The position numbers were made by a program, and so were the translations under genes. From NCBI RefSeq assembly GCF_022807975.1, contig NZ_CP094358.1:1054001-1118000 (forward strand): DNA of 64,000 nucleotides, given 5' to 3'. This stretch comes from Abyssalbus ytuae. GTDB lineage: Bacteria > Bacteroidota > Bacteroidia > Flavobacteriales > Flavobacteriaceae. The notes under the pieces were generated by a model. That model did not search any database, was not told the origin of the DNA, and saw only the letters and a program-made list of their open reading frames with translations. Every line of letters starts with the position of its first letter. Position 1 is the stretch's first letter. Below are positions 39,659 through 49,979 of the stretch, in pieces.

Positions 39659-40945
39659 CTATAAGTTTTTAGCAACTTTCTTTACGGCATTAATTGTAAA
39701 GTCGATATCAGAATATGATAAAGCGTTATTTAAAAACCAGCTTTCAAAAGCACTTGGCGGTAAATAAACACCTTCAGCAAGCATTCCGTGAAAGAATTTT
39801 TTAAAAAATTCATTATTCCCGGTAGCCGATGTTTTAAAGTCAGTTACCTGTACATTGGTAAAATGTACTGAAATCATAGACCCAATACGATTGATAGTAT
39901 AATCAATACCTGATGCTGATAACACTTTATCCATCCCCTCATGTAAATAAGCTGTTTTGTCTGCCAGTTCATTAAATATTTGAGGATTATTATTTAACTC
40001 GTTCAGCATTGCAAGCCCGGCTGCCATTGCCAATGGATTACCGCTTAAAGTACCCGCCTGGTATACGGGTCCCACCGGTGCGAGATAATTCATGATTTCT
40101 TCCCGGGCTGCAAAAGCTCCTACAGGAAGCCCCCCTCCTATCACCTTTCCGAAGGCTACAATATCTGCATTAATATTAAAAAGTTCTTGTGCTCCTCCCC
40201 GGGCCAGCCTGAAACCTGTCATTACCTCATCAAAAATGAGCAAAATTCCGTTTTCGTCGCATAATTTCCTTAATCCTTCAAGAAAACCGGGATTTGGTAT
40301 TATACAGCCCATATTGCCTGCTACAGGTTCTATAATAATGGCAGCTATTTCATTTTTATTGGCTAAAACTATCTCTTTTACATTTTCGAGGTTGTTATAT
40401 TCTGCCAACAAGGTATCTTTAGCCGTACCCTGTGTTACTCCGGGGCTGTTGGGCGAACCGAATGTTACAGCACCACTGCCCGCCTGTATAAGAAAAGAAT
40501 CGGAATGACCGTGGTAACACCCTGCGAATTTTATTATTTTTTCCCTGCCGGTATATCCTCTTGCCAACCTTACGGCGCTCATGCAGGCCTCGGTTCCGCT
40601 GTTTACAAAACGTATTTTATCTATATTGGGAACCATAGATATTGCCAGTTTTGCTATTTCGGTTTCTATAGCTGTTGGCATTCCAAATGAAGTTCCCTTT
40701 TCAGCTTTTTCTATTACGGCATTTACTACCGGCTCATGGGCATGGCCTAAAATAAGAGGCCCCCAGGAAGCTATATAATCTATAAGTTTATTACCGTCTT
40801 CGTCAAACAAATAGGCTCCTTTTGCTTCTTTTACAAAAACAGGTTCGCCCCCAACTGCATTAAAAGCCCGTACCGGCGAGTTAACTCCCCCGGGTATATA
40901 TTGTTGTGCCTGTGCAAACAATGCACTGCTTCTTTTGTATATCAT
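39659..40945 (-). CDS. hemL: Glutamate-1-semialdehyde 2,1-aminomutase
   Basis: PLP enzyme that converts glutamate-1-semialdehyde to 5-aminolevulinate in the C5 heme pathway; cytoplasmic. 428 residues. Family landmarks: [65 protein letters not shown], the PLP Lys in [17 protein letters not shown], and [20 protein letters not shown]. Length is normal. Its start codon overlaps the stop of the upstream glucosaminidase gene by one base, so it is the third gene of an operon read from 42662. Confidence 0.96.
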   Translation of the reverse strand: MIYKRSSALFAQAQQYIPGGVNSPVRAFNAVGGEPVFVKEAKGAYLFDEDGNKLIDYIASWGPLILGHAHEPVVNAVIEKAEKGTSFGMPTAIETEIAKLAISMVPNIDKIRFVNSGTEACMSAVRLARGYTGREKIIKFAGCYHGHSDSFLIQAGSGAVTFGSPNSPGVTQGTAKDTLLAEYNNLENVKEIVLANKNEIAAIIIEPVAGNMGCIIPNPGFLEGLRKLCDENGILLIFDEVMTGFRLARGGAQELFNINADIVAFGKVIGGGLPVGAFAAREEIMNYLAPVGPVYQAGTLSGNPLAMAAGLAMLNELNNNPQIFNELADKTAYLHEGMDKVLSASGIDYTINRIGSMISVHFTNVQVTDFKTSATGNNEFFKKFFHGMLAEGVYLPPSAFESWFLNNALSYSDIDFTINAVKKVAKNL

Positions 40946-41769
40946 TAGTAATTAGATTCTAAAGGTTTTATAAAGAGTACCTGGCCTTCATAGATATTAT
41001 TATCCTCCAGGCTGTTTATTTGTTTCAGTTCATCAACGGTAAGTTTATATCTTCGAGAAATTGAATAAAGCGTATCACCTTTAACCACTGTATATTTATT
41101 GGTATTGGATGTTACCTTTTTTGCATCTTTCAAGCTTTTCCCGAGTACTTCAGCATCAAATTCATATAATTTATACCGGTCAATCAGTCCTATTAATTTT
41201 TGAGGGTAGCGGGGATCAGTTGCATATCCTGCCTGCCTTAATCCTTTGGCCCAGGACTTATAATCATCCTTTGGCAATTTAAAAAGAAATAAATAGCGTT
41301 TTCGCCCGGTAAGAAACAAAGAGTGATCCTGGTAAGAGTAATGCGGATGCGCATATTTACGAAAACATTCTCCTTCCCTGTCATCATCATGATAAACAGT
41401 TAGCCCTTTCCAGTCATGACATTTTATACCAAAATGATTGTTGGCTTTTAATACCAGTTCCCCCCTACCGGCACCGCTTTCTAAAATTCCCTGTGCTAAT
41501 GTAATGCTGGCCGGCACCCCATACTGCAACATTTGTTGTTTAGCTATTTCTTTATATTCATTGATGTAATCCTGCACTACTTCGGTATATACCTTTGTAG
41601 TAGAGGTGGATTTAAGAACTTCTGTTTCCCGGGGTTCATTTGCTGTAACAGGAGTAGATTTCGAGGTATTGGTTTTTGATTTAGGCTTGGTATAAACCGT
41701 CTTCTTTTTGGATCCACAGGAAGTTAAAATTGCCAAAGAAAACAACAACAACAAATACTTAGTTTTCAT
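40945..41769 (-). CDS. Glucosaminidase-LysM lipoprotein (peptidoglycan hydrolase)
   Basis: 274 residues. Lipobox LTSCGSKKK (Cys18). Residues about 65-205 are a mannosyl-glycoprotein endo-N-acetylglucosaminidase-like domain ([55 protein letters not shown]) with the catalytic Glu in ILESGAG. One LysM repeat closes the protein ([20 protein letters not shown]). It is predicted to cut peptidoglycan in the periplasm during growth. It overlaps the upstream PLP gene by 4 bp and hemL by 1 bp, so translation is probably coupled. Confidence 0.92.
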   Translation of the reverse strand: MKTKYLLLLFSLAILTSCGSKKKTVYTKPKSKTNTSKSTPVTANEPRETEVLKSTSTTKVYTEVVQDYINEYKEIAKQQMLQYGVPASITLAQGILESGAGRGELVLKANNHFGIKCHDWKGLTVYHDDDREGECFRKYAHPHYSYQDHSLFLTGRKRYLFLFKLPKDDYKSWAKGLRQAGYATDPRYPQKLIGLIDRYKLYEFDAEVLGKSLKDAKKVTSNTNKYTVVKGDTLYSISRRYKLTVDELKQINSLEDNNIYEGQVLFIKPLESNY

Positions 41770-42662
41770 AATAATTCTGATAATCCTTTTTTTCTGTTTC
41801 TTAAATTCATTCCTTTAATTCCCTGCAACCCTCCGGTATGAATTGCCAGAATTTTTGTTCCTTTTTCAAACTCATCATTTTTAATCATATCCATCAAACC
41901 GAATAACATTTTACCAGTATAGACAGGATCTAAAGGTATATGAGTTTTTATTTTAAAATCATTAATAAAAGTAATTAACTCTTCATTTATTTTGGCATAC
42001 CCCCCAAAATGGTAATCACAAACAAGTTTCCAATTACGCTTGCTGGCAAATTTAACAATTTCGTTATTTAAAAAATCTCCCTTTAAGGCAGGAAAACCTA
42101 AAACTTGTTGACTAAGTTGTGAACAATTTATAATACCGGAAATAGTTCCCCCGGTTCCAACTGCCACACCTACAACATCAAAACTAAAATCATTTTCAGT
42201 TAAAATTTCTTCACAACCTTTTACTGCCAGCGCGTTTGTTCCACCTTCGGGAACAAGATAAAAATTTCCGAATTCACAATACAATCTTTCAATAAAATCT
42301 TTATCAGTCTTTTTTCTATACTCACCTCTCGATATAAACTTAAACTCCATACCACACTCTTTTGCAAATTTCAGTGTGGGGTTTTCTTTTATCCGGTTCC
42401 ACAATTCTTCCCCTCTGATTATTCCAATTGTTTTAAATCCCTTTTCTTTCCCTGCTGCAGCCACAGCAGCTATATGATTGGAATAGGCACCCCCAAAGGT
42501 TAGCAGGGTAGTAAAACCTTTGTTTGAGGCCTCAATTAAATTATACTTCAGCTTCCGGTACTTGTTGCCTGAAATATGGGGGTGTATCAAATCATCCCTC
42601 TTTATAAAAAGTTGAATTGATTTTTCTTCCAGAATAGAAAGTTTCACCTCCTGATTATACAC
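41766..42662 (-). CDS. PLP-dependent ACC deaminase/D-cysteine desulfhydrase family protein
   Basis: 298 residues of the fold type II PLP family. PLP Lys in HPHISGNKYRKLKYNL; the phosphate and substrate loops TFGGAYSNHIAAVAAAGKEKG and PEGGTNALAVKGCEEIL; glycine-rich GVAVGTGGTISGII; and a C-terminal ILAIHTGGLQGI. Members either open 1-aminocyclopropane-1-carboxylate or release H2S from D-cysteine; residues that separate the two are not certain from reading alone, so I do not choose. First gene of the operon with the glucosaminidase and hemL. Confidence 0.88.
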   Translation of the reverse strand: MYNQEVKLSILEEKSIQLFIKRDDLIHPHISGNKYRKLKYNLIEASNKGFTTLLTFGGAYSNHIAAVAAAGKEKGFKTIGIIRGEELWNRIKENPTLKFAKECGMEFKFISRGEYRKKTDKDFIERLYCEFGNFYLVPEGGTNALAVKGCEEILTENDFSFDVVGVAVGTGGTISGIINCSQLSQQVLGFPALKGDFLNNEIVKFASKRNWKLVCDYHFGGYAKINEELITFINDFKIKTHIPLDPVYTGKMLFGLMDMIKNDEFEKGTKILAIHTGGLQGIKGMNLRNRKKGLSELL

Positions 42663-42724
42663 TTCTTAATTTTATAAAAATGTAGAGAATAATATGCTTG
42701 CAAAAGTAAACATCTGATGCATAT

Positions 42725-42756
42725 AAAAAAAGAGACTGCCAGTGAGCAGTCTTTTA
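42725..42756 (-). terminator. Terminator after the lipoprotein gene at 42775
   Basis: 7-bp core stem AGACTGC/GCAGTCT (42733-42739 with 42746-42752) extended by A/T pairs, followed on the minus strand by a T run. It separates this gene from the PLP operon. Confidence 0.75.
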
Positions 42757-42774
42757 GTAATAATTTAATGTTTT

Positions 42775-43239
42775 TTAAATTCTTTTTTTACGGTGTTCAT
42801 CAAGAAACAATTTGTGAACAGAATCGGATTTTCTCATCATTTCTTCCATTTCTTTTATCCTGTTATTCCAGTTGTTCATGAAAAAATCATCCTGAAAAAA
42901 GGATTGAGCTCCAATGGAATCATGAGTAAAAAACCCAAACAAATTATCGTCAAACATAGATGGAAAATCCGGGTCATATTTTAACCTGAAATTATTCATC
43001 AAACTGTCCAACGTTTCAGAAGAAATTTCATTTTCTTCTGATGAAAAAGACCAGATGTAAGTAGAATCCAGACGGATCAGGTTTCCTTGTTCGTCATATT
43101 CTTTATTGACTTTCCAACTTTCTTTTGGCTCATTTTTGGCCAATACAGGATCATCCTTTTTTTGTTGCAGTTCTTTATTCTGGCTATTACATGAAGTGAA
43201 AATGAAAAGAACTGATAGAAGAGTTACAATTTTTCTCAT
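42775..43239 (-). CDS. Small lipoprotein of unknown function
   Basis: 154 residues from the ATG at 43239; an in-frame ATG at 43269 adds 10 residues before the signal peptide and is rejected. MRKIVTLLSVLFIFTSCNSQ has lipobox FTSC with Cys17. The mature part contains KVNKEYDEQGNLIRLDSTYIW, then Phe/Asp-rich sequence and a charged helical tail (NNRIKEMEEMMRKSDSVHKL). YDEQGNLIRLDST resembles the short repeats of RHS/YD-like proteins, though only one is seen. No enzyme motif. Function unknown. Confidence 0.7.
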   Translation of the reverse strand: MRKIVTLLSVLFIFTSCNSQNKELQQKKDDPVLAKNEPKESWKVNKEYDEQGNLIRLDSTYIWSFSSEENEISSETLDSLMNNFRLKYDPDFPSMFDDNLFGFFTHDSIGAQSFFQDDFFMNNWNNRIKEMEEMMRKSDSVHKLFLDEHRKKRI

Positions 43240-43293
43240 TTTTAAATGTTTTTTGATGAAAAAACACAAAAAAAATGCCAGACAAAGGTCATG

Positions 43294-43623
43294 TCATGCT
43301 AAAAAATACTTAAAAGAAGAAAACAAAGGCCGGGTTTTAAGGTATTTCAAATTTTCTTCATTTTTGTATGCTTCACGCTCAAAACTTATGTTCCTGTATG
43401 CCAGGTGAGCATCTTTATATTTAAAAATACCTATTACCCATTCTATAAAATAAATTATATAAAAAGGAAGTATAAATAATTCCAACTGTTGTTTTAGATG
43501 AATTCTTTCATGGTTGATAAGAACCTCATCATTTCTCAGGTTATCATATTTTAAAATAATAACCGGCCAAAGGGTAAGTCCTTCAAACCTCTCGGGAAAA
43601 ATTCGTTTTGAAATTACAATCAT
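43294..43623 (-). CDS. Minimal membrane zincin-like protein (HERIH motif)
   Basis: 109 residues. INHERIHLKQQLEL contains HExxH (His38, Glu39, His42), then a single membrane helix (LFILPFYIIYFIEWVIGIF) and AYRNISFEREAYKN, whose Glu could be the third zinc ligand as in M48/M56 gluzincins. The usual extra membrane helices of those families are absent. It may be a compact peptidase or a degenerate one. No partner gene is adjacent; a small lipoprotein gene lies downstream on the same strand. Confidence 0.6.
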   Translation of the reverse strand: MIVISKRIFPERFEGLTLWPVIILKYDNLRNDEVLINHERIHLKQQLELFILPFYIIYFIEWVIGIFKYKDAHLAYRNISFEREAYKNEENLKYLKTRPLFSSFKYFLA

Positions 43624-43760
43624 ACTTATCTTTTTACAAAAAGCAAGCCAAAATTTACTTTAACTTTGAGTTAAAGTTCTGTTTTTTTGTTTAACGTATT
43701 AATTCTTTTAGCTAAACATACGTTTTATTTCGACAAAAAACAGATTATAAATAAATTGAT

Positions 43761-43913
43761 ATGAACAAGAAATCAACACCTATTGAAGAGGGAGATTTTT
43801 ACCTTTCTGAAAAAGGATATAAAATATTTACTGAAAAATACCACTTGAAGCGGGGGTACTGCTGCCAGAATAAATGCAAAAACTGCCCATACGGATATAA
43901 TAAAAATACTTGA
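43761..43913 (+). CDS. DUF5522-family small Cys-rich protein
   Basis: 50 residues read directly from the plus strand. The hallmark KRGYCCQNKCKNCPYGYNKN near the C-terminus has four Cys in the CCxxxCxxC arrangement followed by PYGY, typical of DUF5522. It is preceded by FYLSEKGYKIFTEKYHL. Such proteins probably bind zinc or an iron-sulfur cluster; the function is not known. It stands alone between the HERIH gene and the DUF4136 gene. Confidence 0.85.
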   Translation: MNKKSTPIEEGDFYLSEKGYKIFTEKYHLKRGYCCQNKCKNCPYGYNKNT

Positions 43914-44016
43914 TTCAAAATACTATAAAAAATTAACGAAATGGCATATTTATTGATACATTTTTAAATATATGGATAAATCATTAATTTTAATAAAAAC
44001 TCAATAAGCAAATGTT

Positions 44017-44559
44017 ATGAAAGTCGCAAAATTATTATCAATACTCTTTGTGGTAACGTTTTTCACTTCGTGTGTTTCCGTTCGCGTTTCTACAGATTAT
44101 GACCGTCAGGCAAATTTTAATCAGTATAAATCATTTGCCTTTTTTAAACCAGGAATTGACAAAGCCGAAATCTCTGATTTAGACAAGAAAAGAATTTTAA
44201 GGGCTATTGAATCCGAAATGCTGTCAAAAGGATTTATAAAATCTGAAAATCCGGATATTCTGGTAAGCATTTTTACCCAGGAGAGAGAAAGAGTTGATAT
44301 GTACAACAATTATGGTTGGAGCTGGGGCCCGGGCTGGGGAGGTGGATGGAACCCCTGGTGGGGAATGGGCTATAACAATGTTTATACCCGCACTGAAGGG
44401 TCACTTTACATAGACCTTATAGATGCTAAGGAAAAAGAATTGGTATGGCAAGGGAAAGGAACCGGATATCTCACAAAAGATACTGAAAAAAAACAGGAAC
44501 GAATAAATGAATTTGTAAAAGAAATTTTAGGCAAGTTCCCTCCGGGAATTGGTCAGTAA
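44017..44559 (+). CDS. DUF4136 lipoprotein
   Basis: 180 residues. Lipobox FFTSC (Cys19), then SVRVSTDYDRQANFNQYKSFAFFKPG, the typical DUF4136 start, the strand-rich middle ILVSIFTQERERVDMYNNYG, a Gly/Trp-rich loop (GWSWGPGWGGGWNPWWGMGY) and the ending TEGSLYIDLIDAKEKELVWQGKGTGYL. Members are outer-membrane-associated lipoproteins with no defined role. Convergent with the alaS operon; the two share the hairpin at 44590-44627. Confidence 0.9.
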   Translation: MKVAKLLSILFVVTFFTSCVSVRVSTDYDRQANFNQYKSFAFFKPGIDKAEISDLDKKRILRAIESEMLSKGFIKSENPDILVSIFTQERERVDMYNNYGWSWGPGWGGGWNPWWGMGYNNVYTRTEGSLYIDLIDAKEKELVWQGKGTGYLTKDTEKKQERINEFVKEILGKFPPGIGQ

Positions 44560-44589
44560 AATTATTCTGCTTTATAGGTATAAAACATT

Positions 44590-44627
44590 ATAAACGCGCA
44601 AGGCTTTTAAAAACCTTGCGCGTTTAT
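44590..44627. terminator. Bidirectional terminator
   Basis: Perfect 14-bp stem (44590-44603 with 44614-44627) between convergent genes, with A/T-rich flanks on both sides. Confidence 0.85.
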
Positions 44628-44649
44628 TTATGTCCAAAATACCCTAAAG

Positions 44650-45264
44650 TTAATTTTTAATAACTTCGAGTTCGGATATGTTATTTATAGGTATCTCATT
44701 ATATTGTAATGTCCAGCCCAAAGAATTTGTTAAAATAAAAAATTTAGATAATTCACTGAGCAACCTGTTTTGGGCATTTGTTTTTAAAGAAGTTGTTTCA
44801 ATCTTGTTTAACAACATCTTTTTCACCCCTTCTTTAATTAAATTATAATCTTCTGCCTCAAAGAGATTTAAATAATCCTGTTTAACATCATAATATTCCA
44901 AATCAGGACTTATTTTAATTTCCGGATCGGGGATATTTTTTATAGTCAGCACCTTATTTAAACTGTCAATTTCATAGTGTATTTCCCTAAGGTTATATGC
45001 AATGTCCACATCGGCATTTATTACTACCAGTGCGCTTTTTTCGGCTTTAATTAAATTACCTAAGACTTCTTTTACATCTTCATATTTATACACTTCGGCA
45101 AAATGACCCTCGGTAACAATCAGTTTACCTACATTATTTATTTGTTCCCTGATAAGCGTAGAGCTTTCTTTTAATTGCTGTCTTTCGGATTTTTTTTCAA
45201 AAAAATAGTTAAAGATTAAAATGCAGGCTAAAGTAAGAATAACTCCAAAAAGTATTTTCCTCAT
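44650..45264 (-). CDS. DUF4230-family membrane-anchored protein
   Basis: 204 residues. N-terminal anchor (ILFGVILTLACILIFNYFF), then GKLIVTEGHFAEVYKYED, SALVVINADVDIAYNLREIHYEID and the C-terminal LLSELSKFFILTNSLGW, which fit DUF4230. The domain lies outside the cytoplasm. It begins 3 bp after the GSCFA gene and is the last of the alaS operon. Function unknown; the same domain is widespread in Firmicutes and Bacteroidota. Confidence 0.8.
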   Translation of the reverse strand: MRKILFGVILTLACILIFNYFFEKKSERQQLKESSTLIREQINNVGKLIVTEGHFAEVYKYEDVKEVLGNLIKAEKSALVVINADVDIAYNLREIHYEIDSLNKVLTIKNIPDPEIKISPDLEYYDVKQDYLNLFEAEDYNLIKEGVKKMLLNKIETTSLKTNAQNRLLSELSKFFILTNSLGWTLQYNEIPINNISELEVIKN

Positions 45265-45266
45265 GG

Positions 45267-46223
45267 TTAAAATTTAATAAAAGGATACTTAAGTTGAAGA
45301 TACATAATTTTTTCGGAAAGTGATTTTAAAAACTTTTTATGTTGATCTGATTCCGGATTAAATGGTTTGTGAGTAAGGCTTTTTTGAATAGATGCTACTT
45401 CTTCCATTGTGGAAAAATCACTTTCGCTTATCCATACCGCCTTAAATTTTTCCCATATATAATTTACAGCCAACGAATTGGGGTGAACCATATCTTCTTT
45501 ATAAAACCTGTAATCCCTGAGTTCATCTATCATAATCTCATAAGAAGGAAAATAAGTTAAATTAATATTTCCAGACTTACGATTTAAAATTTCATGTAAT
45601 GCAGTTATAAGATGAGATTTACTTGCTTGATTTTCTGTAAATCCGTCTTTAAGATGTCTGACAGGTGACACGGTAAATATTACCTCAGCCCGATTATTTA
45701 TATTCTTAACATTATTTAATATATTTTCCAGATTTTCAGTTATTTCTTCTGTTGACAGCAAATGTTTTGTGAAATTGTTTTGAGGTACTTTATGGCAATT
45801 GGCTACCAGTTTTCCAGTTTCATTTAAGCGATAAACCCAGGATGTTCCGAGTGTAATAATTATATGTGTAGATTTTTTTAGTCGATACGATAATAAATCA
45901 AGTGCCTGATTTAAATTATGCAGTAAATTTTCTTTTGAAACATCGCTTAAATCCGAATGAACTTCATAACAATGCCATCTTTCGTTAAAAAAGAAAATAT
46001 CCTTTTCTTCAAACTTTTTATTATTTACGGCCCTTTCAACTAATATGTCAATAGCATTTGGATTAAATATAATACCAAAAGGGTTTACAACAGACTTAAA
46101 TTTATAATATTCAAACTTACTACCCATGTTTAGAACAAAACATGAGCCTATTAACAATAATTCAGACTGGTAGCTGATTTGATTTTCTTCCTTATTTAAT
46201 GGAACAATAGTTTGCAGTTTCAT
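45267..46223 (-). CDS. GSCFA-domain protein
   Basis: 318 residues. The naming motif is visible: LLLIGSCFVLNMGSKFEYYKF followed by NPFGIIFNP; later motifs are IITLGTSWVYRLNETGKLVANCHK, EVIFTVSPVRHLKDGF and SKSHLITALHEI. The domain is related to SGNH-type hydrolases, and the Ser of GSCF is the likely nucleophile. It lies 39 bp after alaS and 3 bp before the DUF4230 gene. The role is unknown, though linkage to alaS is common in flavobacteria. Confidence 0.9.
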   Translation of the reverse strand: MKLQTIVPLNKEENQISYQSELLLIGSCFVLNMGSKFEYYKFKSVVNPFGIIFNPNAIDILVERAVNNKKFEEKDIFFFNERWHCYEVHSDLSDVSKENLLHNLNQALDLLSYRLKKSTHIIITLGTSWVYRLNETGKLVANCHKVPQNNFTKHLLSTEEITENLENILNNVKNINNRAEVIFTVSPVRHLKDGFTENQASKSHLITALHEILNRKSGNINLTYFPSYEIMIDELRDYRFYKEDMVHPNSLAVNYIWEKFKAVWISESDFSTMEEVASIQKSLTHKPFNPESDQHKKFLKSLSEKIMYLQLKYPFIKF

Positions 46224-46261
46224 ATAAATACAATTCCCGCCTTTTAAGCGGGAATTACAAT

Positions 46262-48889
46262 TTACAAAATATAATCTTTTGCTTTTTCAAGCGCTTGTGA
46301 AATTCCTCCAGGGTTTTTACCCCCGGCAGTGGCAAAGAATGGCTGACCGCCTCCGCCGCCATGTATTAATTTACCTAATTCCCTAACTACCTGTCCGGCA
46401 TTATAACCTTTTTCATTAGCCAATTCTTTTGATATGTAACAAGTAAGCATGGCTTTACCCTCATTCTCAGCAGCAAACAATGCGAAGAGATTTTTATATT
46501 CATTGCCCAATTCAAACGCCAGGTCTTTAATACTAGCAGCGTCAAGGTCTACTTTTGTGGCCAGGAAATTAATATTATTCACTTGTTCCAGCTTATTTTT
46601 AAGTTCACCTTTAAGATTTCTGGCTTTATCTTTTAACAAGCCTTCTATTTGTTTTTTTAATGCGGTATTTTCTTCCTGTATTGAGACAACAGCCTTAACG
46701 GGATCTTTAGGATTTTTTAAAATTGACTTAACTTCATTGAAAGCTTCTGTCTGAGACGCAAAATAATCTTTTGCTGCGTCAGAAGTTATGGCTTCAATTC
46801 TTCTAACACCTGCCGCAACAGCACTTTCGGATGTTATGATAAAATGCCATATGTCGGCTGTATTTTGAACATGGGTTCCTCCGCAAAGTTCCATGCTTTC
46901 ACCAAATTTTATAGCTCTTACCGCATCGCCGTATTTTTCTCCAAATAAAGCAATGGCCCCTTCATCAAGTGCCTGCCGGTAAGGAATACCTCTTTTCTCT
47001 TCTAACGGAAGTTGTTCCCTTATCCTTGCATTTACAAAGTCTTCCACTTGTTTTAATTCTTCATCAGACACTTTGCTAAAATGTGAAAAATCAAAACGGA
47101 GATAACTACTGTGAACCATACTTCCTTTTTGTTCTACATGAGTTCCCAAAATAGTACGTAATGCCTGATGCAATAAATGGGTAGCTGTATGGTTGGAAGC
47201 TGTTCGCTTCCTTTGTTTTTGATCTACCACAGCTTTAAAAGTATCATTAATATTTTTAGGAAGGCCTTTGGCTAAATGGATAATTACATTATTTTCCTTT
47301 TTAGTATCCAGTATATAAATAACATCACCGTTAGGAGTTTCCAAATAACCTTTATCACCTACCTGTCCTCCCCCTTCCGGATAAAACGGTGTTAAATTAA
47401 AAACCAGTTGATACATTTCACCTTCCTTTTTACTTTCAACTATTCGGTAACGGGTTAATTTCACATTGGTTTCCAGAGTATCGTATCCTACAAATTCTTC
47501 CTCAAGATCATCCGTAATAATATGCCAGTCCCCTGTTTCAACTTTTGTAGCTGCACGGGAGCGTTCTTTTTGTTTTTGGAGTTCGGCTTCAAAACCTTTT
47601 TCATCTAACTGAAAACCTCTCTCTCTTAATATAAGTGCAGTCAGATCTATAGGAAAACCATATGTATCGTATAATTCAAAAGCTTTAGCCCCTGATACTA
47701 CTTTGCCATTCGTCCCTGCTATAACATTTTCAAGCAGCAATAAACCCTGTTCTAATGTTCGCAGAAAAGAATGTTCTTCTTCTTTGATTACATTAACAAC
47801 TAAATTTTTCTGGGATTTAATTTCAGGAAAAAACTCGTGCATCTGCTTGCTTAAAGTATCTACGAGCTTAAAAATAAAAGGCTCTTTTTGGTTTAAAAAA
47901 GTAAATCCGTACCGTATCGCCCTACGCAAAATTCTTCTTATCACATACCCGGCACCGGTATTTGAAGGCAACTGGCCGTCAGCAATGGCAAATGCTACTG
48001 CCCTTACGTGATCCGCTACCACCCTTATAGCAATATCGGTTTTTTCTCCATCAGTATCAGCATTACCGTATTTAGAGTTTGTTATCGTTTCAATTTCCCT
48101 GATTAAAGGGGTAAAAACATCAGTATCATAATTACTGGTTACACCCTGTAACACCATACACAGGCGTTCAAAACCCATACCGGTATCCACATGGCGGGCA
48201 GGTAATTTTTCCAGTGTTCCATTTGCCTTCCTGTTAAACTCTATAAAAACGAGGTTCCATATTTCAACTACTTGAGGGTGATCCTGATTAACCAGGTTTC
48301 TTCCCGGTATTTTTGTTTTTTCTTCGGGTGGTCTTATATCAACATGAATTTCGGAAGATGGTCCGCAGGGGCCCTGGTCGCCCATTTCCCAGAAATTGTC
48401 CTTTTTATTTCCCATTATAATTCTTTCTTCCGGAACAATTTTTTTCCAGAAGTTATAAGCATCATTATCCATTTCAAGCCCGTCATCATCAGCACCTTCA
48501 AAAACGGTAACATATAAAATGTCCTTATCTATTTTATAAACCTCTGTTAAGAGTTCCCAGGCCCATTCAATAGCTTCCTTTTTAAAATAATCACCAAAAC
48601 TCCAGTTCCCCAGCATTTCAAACATGGTATGGTGGTAGGTGTCCATTCCTACTTCCTCCAGGTCATTATGCTTACCGCTTACACGTAAACATTTTTGAGT
48701 ATCAGTCACCCTGGTATTTTTGGGAGCAGTATTCCCTAAAAAGTATTCCTTAAACTGATTCATCCCAGCATTAGTAAACATCAGGGTTGGGTCATTTTTA
48801 ATAACCATTGGAGCTGACGGTACTATTTCATGTTGTTTTTTCTCAAAAAATTCTAAAAATTTTGCTCTGATGTCTTGAGACTTAGCCAT
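46262..48889 (-). CDS. alaS: Alanyl-tRNA synthetase
   Basis: 875 residues, normal length. Catalytic class II core ([58 protein letters not shown]), editing domain with zinc-binding motifs ([13 protein letters not shown] and [15 protein letters not shown]), and the C-Ala oligomerisation domain ending [22 protein letters not shown]. It charges tRNA-Ala and clears Ser or Gly mischarging. First gene of the alaS-GSCFA-DUF4230 unit and divergent from the M23 peptidase gene. Confidence 0.97.
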   Translation of the reverse strand: MAKSQDIRAKFLEFFEKKQHEIVPSAPMVIKNDPTLMFTNAGMNQFKEYFLGNTAPKNTRVTDTQKCLRVSGKHNDLEEVGMDTYHHTMFEMLGNWSFGDYFKKEAIEWAWELLTEVYKIDKDILYVTVFEGADDDGLEMDNDAYNFWKKIVPEERIIMGNKKDNFWEMGDQGPCGPSSEIHVDIRPPEEKTKIPGRNLVNQDHPQVVEIWNLVFIEFNRKANGTLEKLPARHVDTGMGFERLCMVLQGVTSNYDTDVFTPLIREIETITNSKYGNADTDGEKTDIAIRVVADHVRAVAFAIADGQLPSNTGAGYVIRRILRRAIRYGFTFLNQKEPFIFKLVDTLSKQMHEFFPEIKSQKNLVVNVIKEEEHSFLRTLEQGLLLLENVIAGTNGKVVSGAKAFELYDTYGFPIDLTALILRERGFQLDEKGFEAELQKQKERSRAATKVETGDWHIITDDLEEEFVGYDTLETNVKLTRYRIVESKKEGEMYQLVFNLTPFYPEGGGQVGDKGYLETPNGDVIYILDTKKENNVIIHLAKGLPKNINDTFKAVVDQKQRKRTASNHTATHLLHQALRTILGTHVEQKGSMVHSSYLRFDFSHFSKVSDEELKQVEDFVNARIREQLPLEEKRGIPYRQALDEGAIALFGEKYGDAVRAIKFGESMELCGGTHVQNTADIWHFIITSESAVAAGVRRIEAITSDAAKDYFASQTEAFNEVKSILKNPKDPVKAVVSIQEENTALKKQIEGLLKDKARNLKGELKNKLEQVNNINFLATKVDLDAASIKDLAFELGNEYKNLFALFAAENEGKAMLTCYISKELANEKGYNAGQVVRELGKLIHGGGGGQPFFATAGGKNPGGISQALEKAKDYIL

Positions 48890-48935
48890 ATAATGTTAAC
48901 TTTTTTATAAAATAAACAGGTAATAAAAAAATATT

Positions 48936-48943
48936 TATCTTTG
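48936..48943 (+). promoter_or_regulatory. -7 box upstream of the M23 operon
   Basis: TATCTTTG, 58 bases before the start; no -33 TTG at the right distance. A small hairpin (TGCACT/AGTGCA, 48964-48981) lies in the presumed leader. Confidence 0.4.
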
Positions 48944-49001
48944 TTACGCCCTCAAACTTTAACTGCACTATTGAAAGTGCAAAAATAGGATATTTAAACT
49001 T

Positions 49002-49979
49002 ATGACGAAGGTAAAATATTATTACGATCCTGAAACACTTTCATACCGCAGAATTGAGCCCCGAAAAGGGAAAAAAATTGCTGCAGTTTTTTTATTCCTG
49101 GTAGCTTCCTTTCTTTTTGGATCTATGGGTCTGGTTGTTTTATTAAATACCAATATAGTTAATACTCCCAGAGAATTATCACAACAAAGAGAATTAAACA
49201 ATTATAAATTTCAGTTTGACCTTCTGGACAAAAAGATGGCTCAAATGGAAAGCGTACTGGAAAATATTGAAGACAGGGACAATAACATATACCGTTTATA
49301 TTTTGAAGCCAACCCCATTCCGGAAGAACAAAGGCAAGCAGGTTTTGGGGGAATTAACAGGTACAAATCCCTTGAAGGTTTCAATAATTCTAAAGTTGTC
49401 ATTGATGCTACTAAACGTTTGGAAAAACTTCAAAAAAGGATGGTGGTACAATCAAAATCTTTAGATGAGATAACCGGCCTTGCCAAAGAAAAAGAAAAAC
49501 TATTGGCTGCTATACCTGCAATTCAGCCTGTTACAAATAAAGACCTTACCCGTATGGCCTCCGGTTACGGCTGGAGATCCGATCCGTTTACAAAAGCCAG
49601 GAAAATGCATTGGGGAATGGATTTTACCGCGCCCCGAGGAACGCCTGTTTACGCTACCGGTGATGGAGTGGTAAAAAGGGCAGATAACAATTCATCGGGC
49701 TATGGTGAACATATCAGGATTGACCATGGTTTTGGGTATGTAAGCTTGTACGGACACTTAAGCAAATACAATGTGAGAAAAGGCCAAAAAGTAAAAAGAG
49801 GAGATATAATTGGTTTTGTAGGAAGTACAGGACGATCTCAGGCCCCACATTTACACTACGAGATTTTTAAAGATGGTGACCGCATTAATCCTATTAACTT
49901 TTACTATGGAAGTTTAACTTCTGATGAATTTGAAGCCATGTTAAGAGTTGCAACTCAAGAAAACCAATCACTTGATTAA
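49002..49979 (+). CDS. M23-family peptidoglycan endopeptidase
   Basis: 325 residues. An N-terminal membrane helix at about 29-50 (AAVFLFLVASFLFGSMGLVVLL) anchors a periplasmic coiled coil (ELNNYKFQFDLLDKKMAQME), followed by a LytM domain with zinc ligands in HWGMDFTAPRGTPVYATGDG and the SQAPHLHYEIFKDG motif. It probably cuts or regulates cutting of peptide crosslinks during cell growth. First gene of a five-gene unit; its stop overlaps the MerR gene start by one base. Confidence 0.93.
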   Translation: MTKVKYYYDPETLSYRRIEPRKGKKIAAVFLFLVASFLFGSMGLVVLLNTNIVNTPRELSQQRELNNYKFQFDLLDKKMAQMESVLENIEDRDNNIYRLYFEANPIPEEQRQAGFGGINRYKSLEGFNNSKVVIDATKRLEKLQKRMVVQSKSLDEITGLAKEKEKLLAAIPAIQPVTNKDLTRMASGYGWRSDPFTKARKMHWGMDFTAPRGTPVYATGDGVVKRADNNSSGYGEHIRIDHGFGYVSLYGHLSKYNVRKGQKVKRGDIIGFVGSTGRSQAPHLHYEIFKDGDRINPINFYYGSLTSDEFEAMLRVATQENQSLD

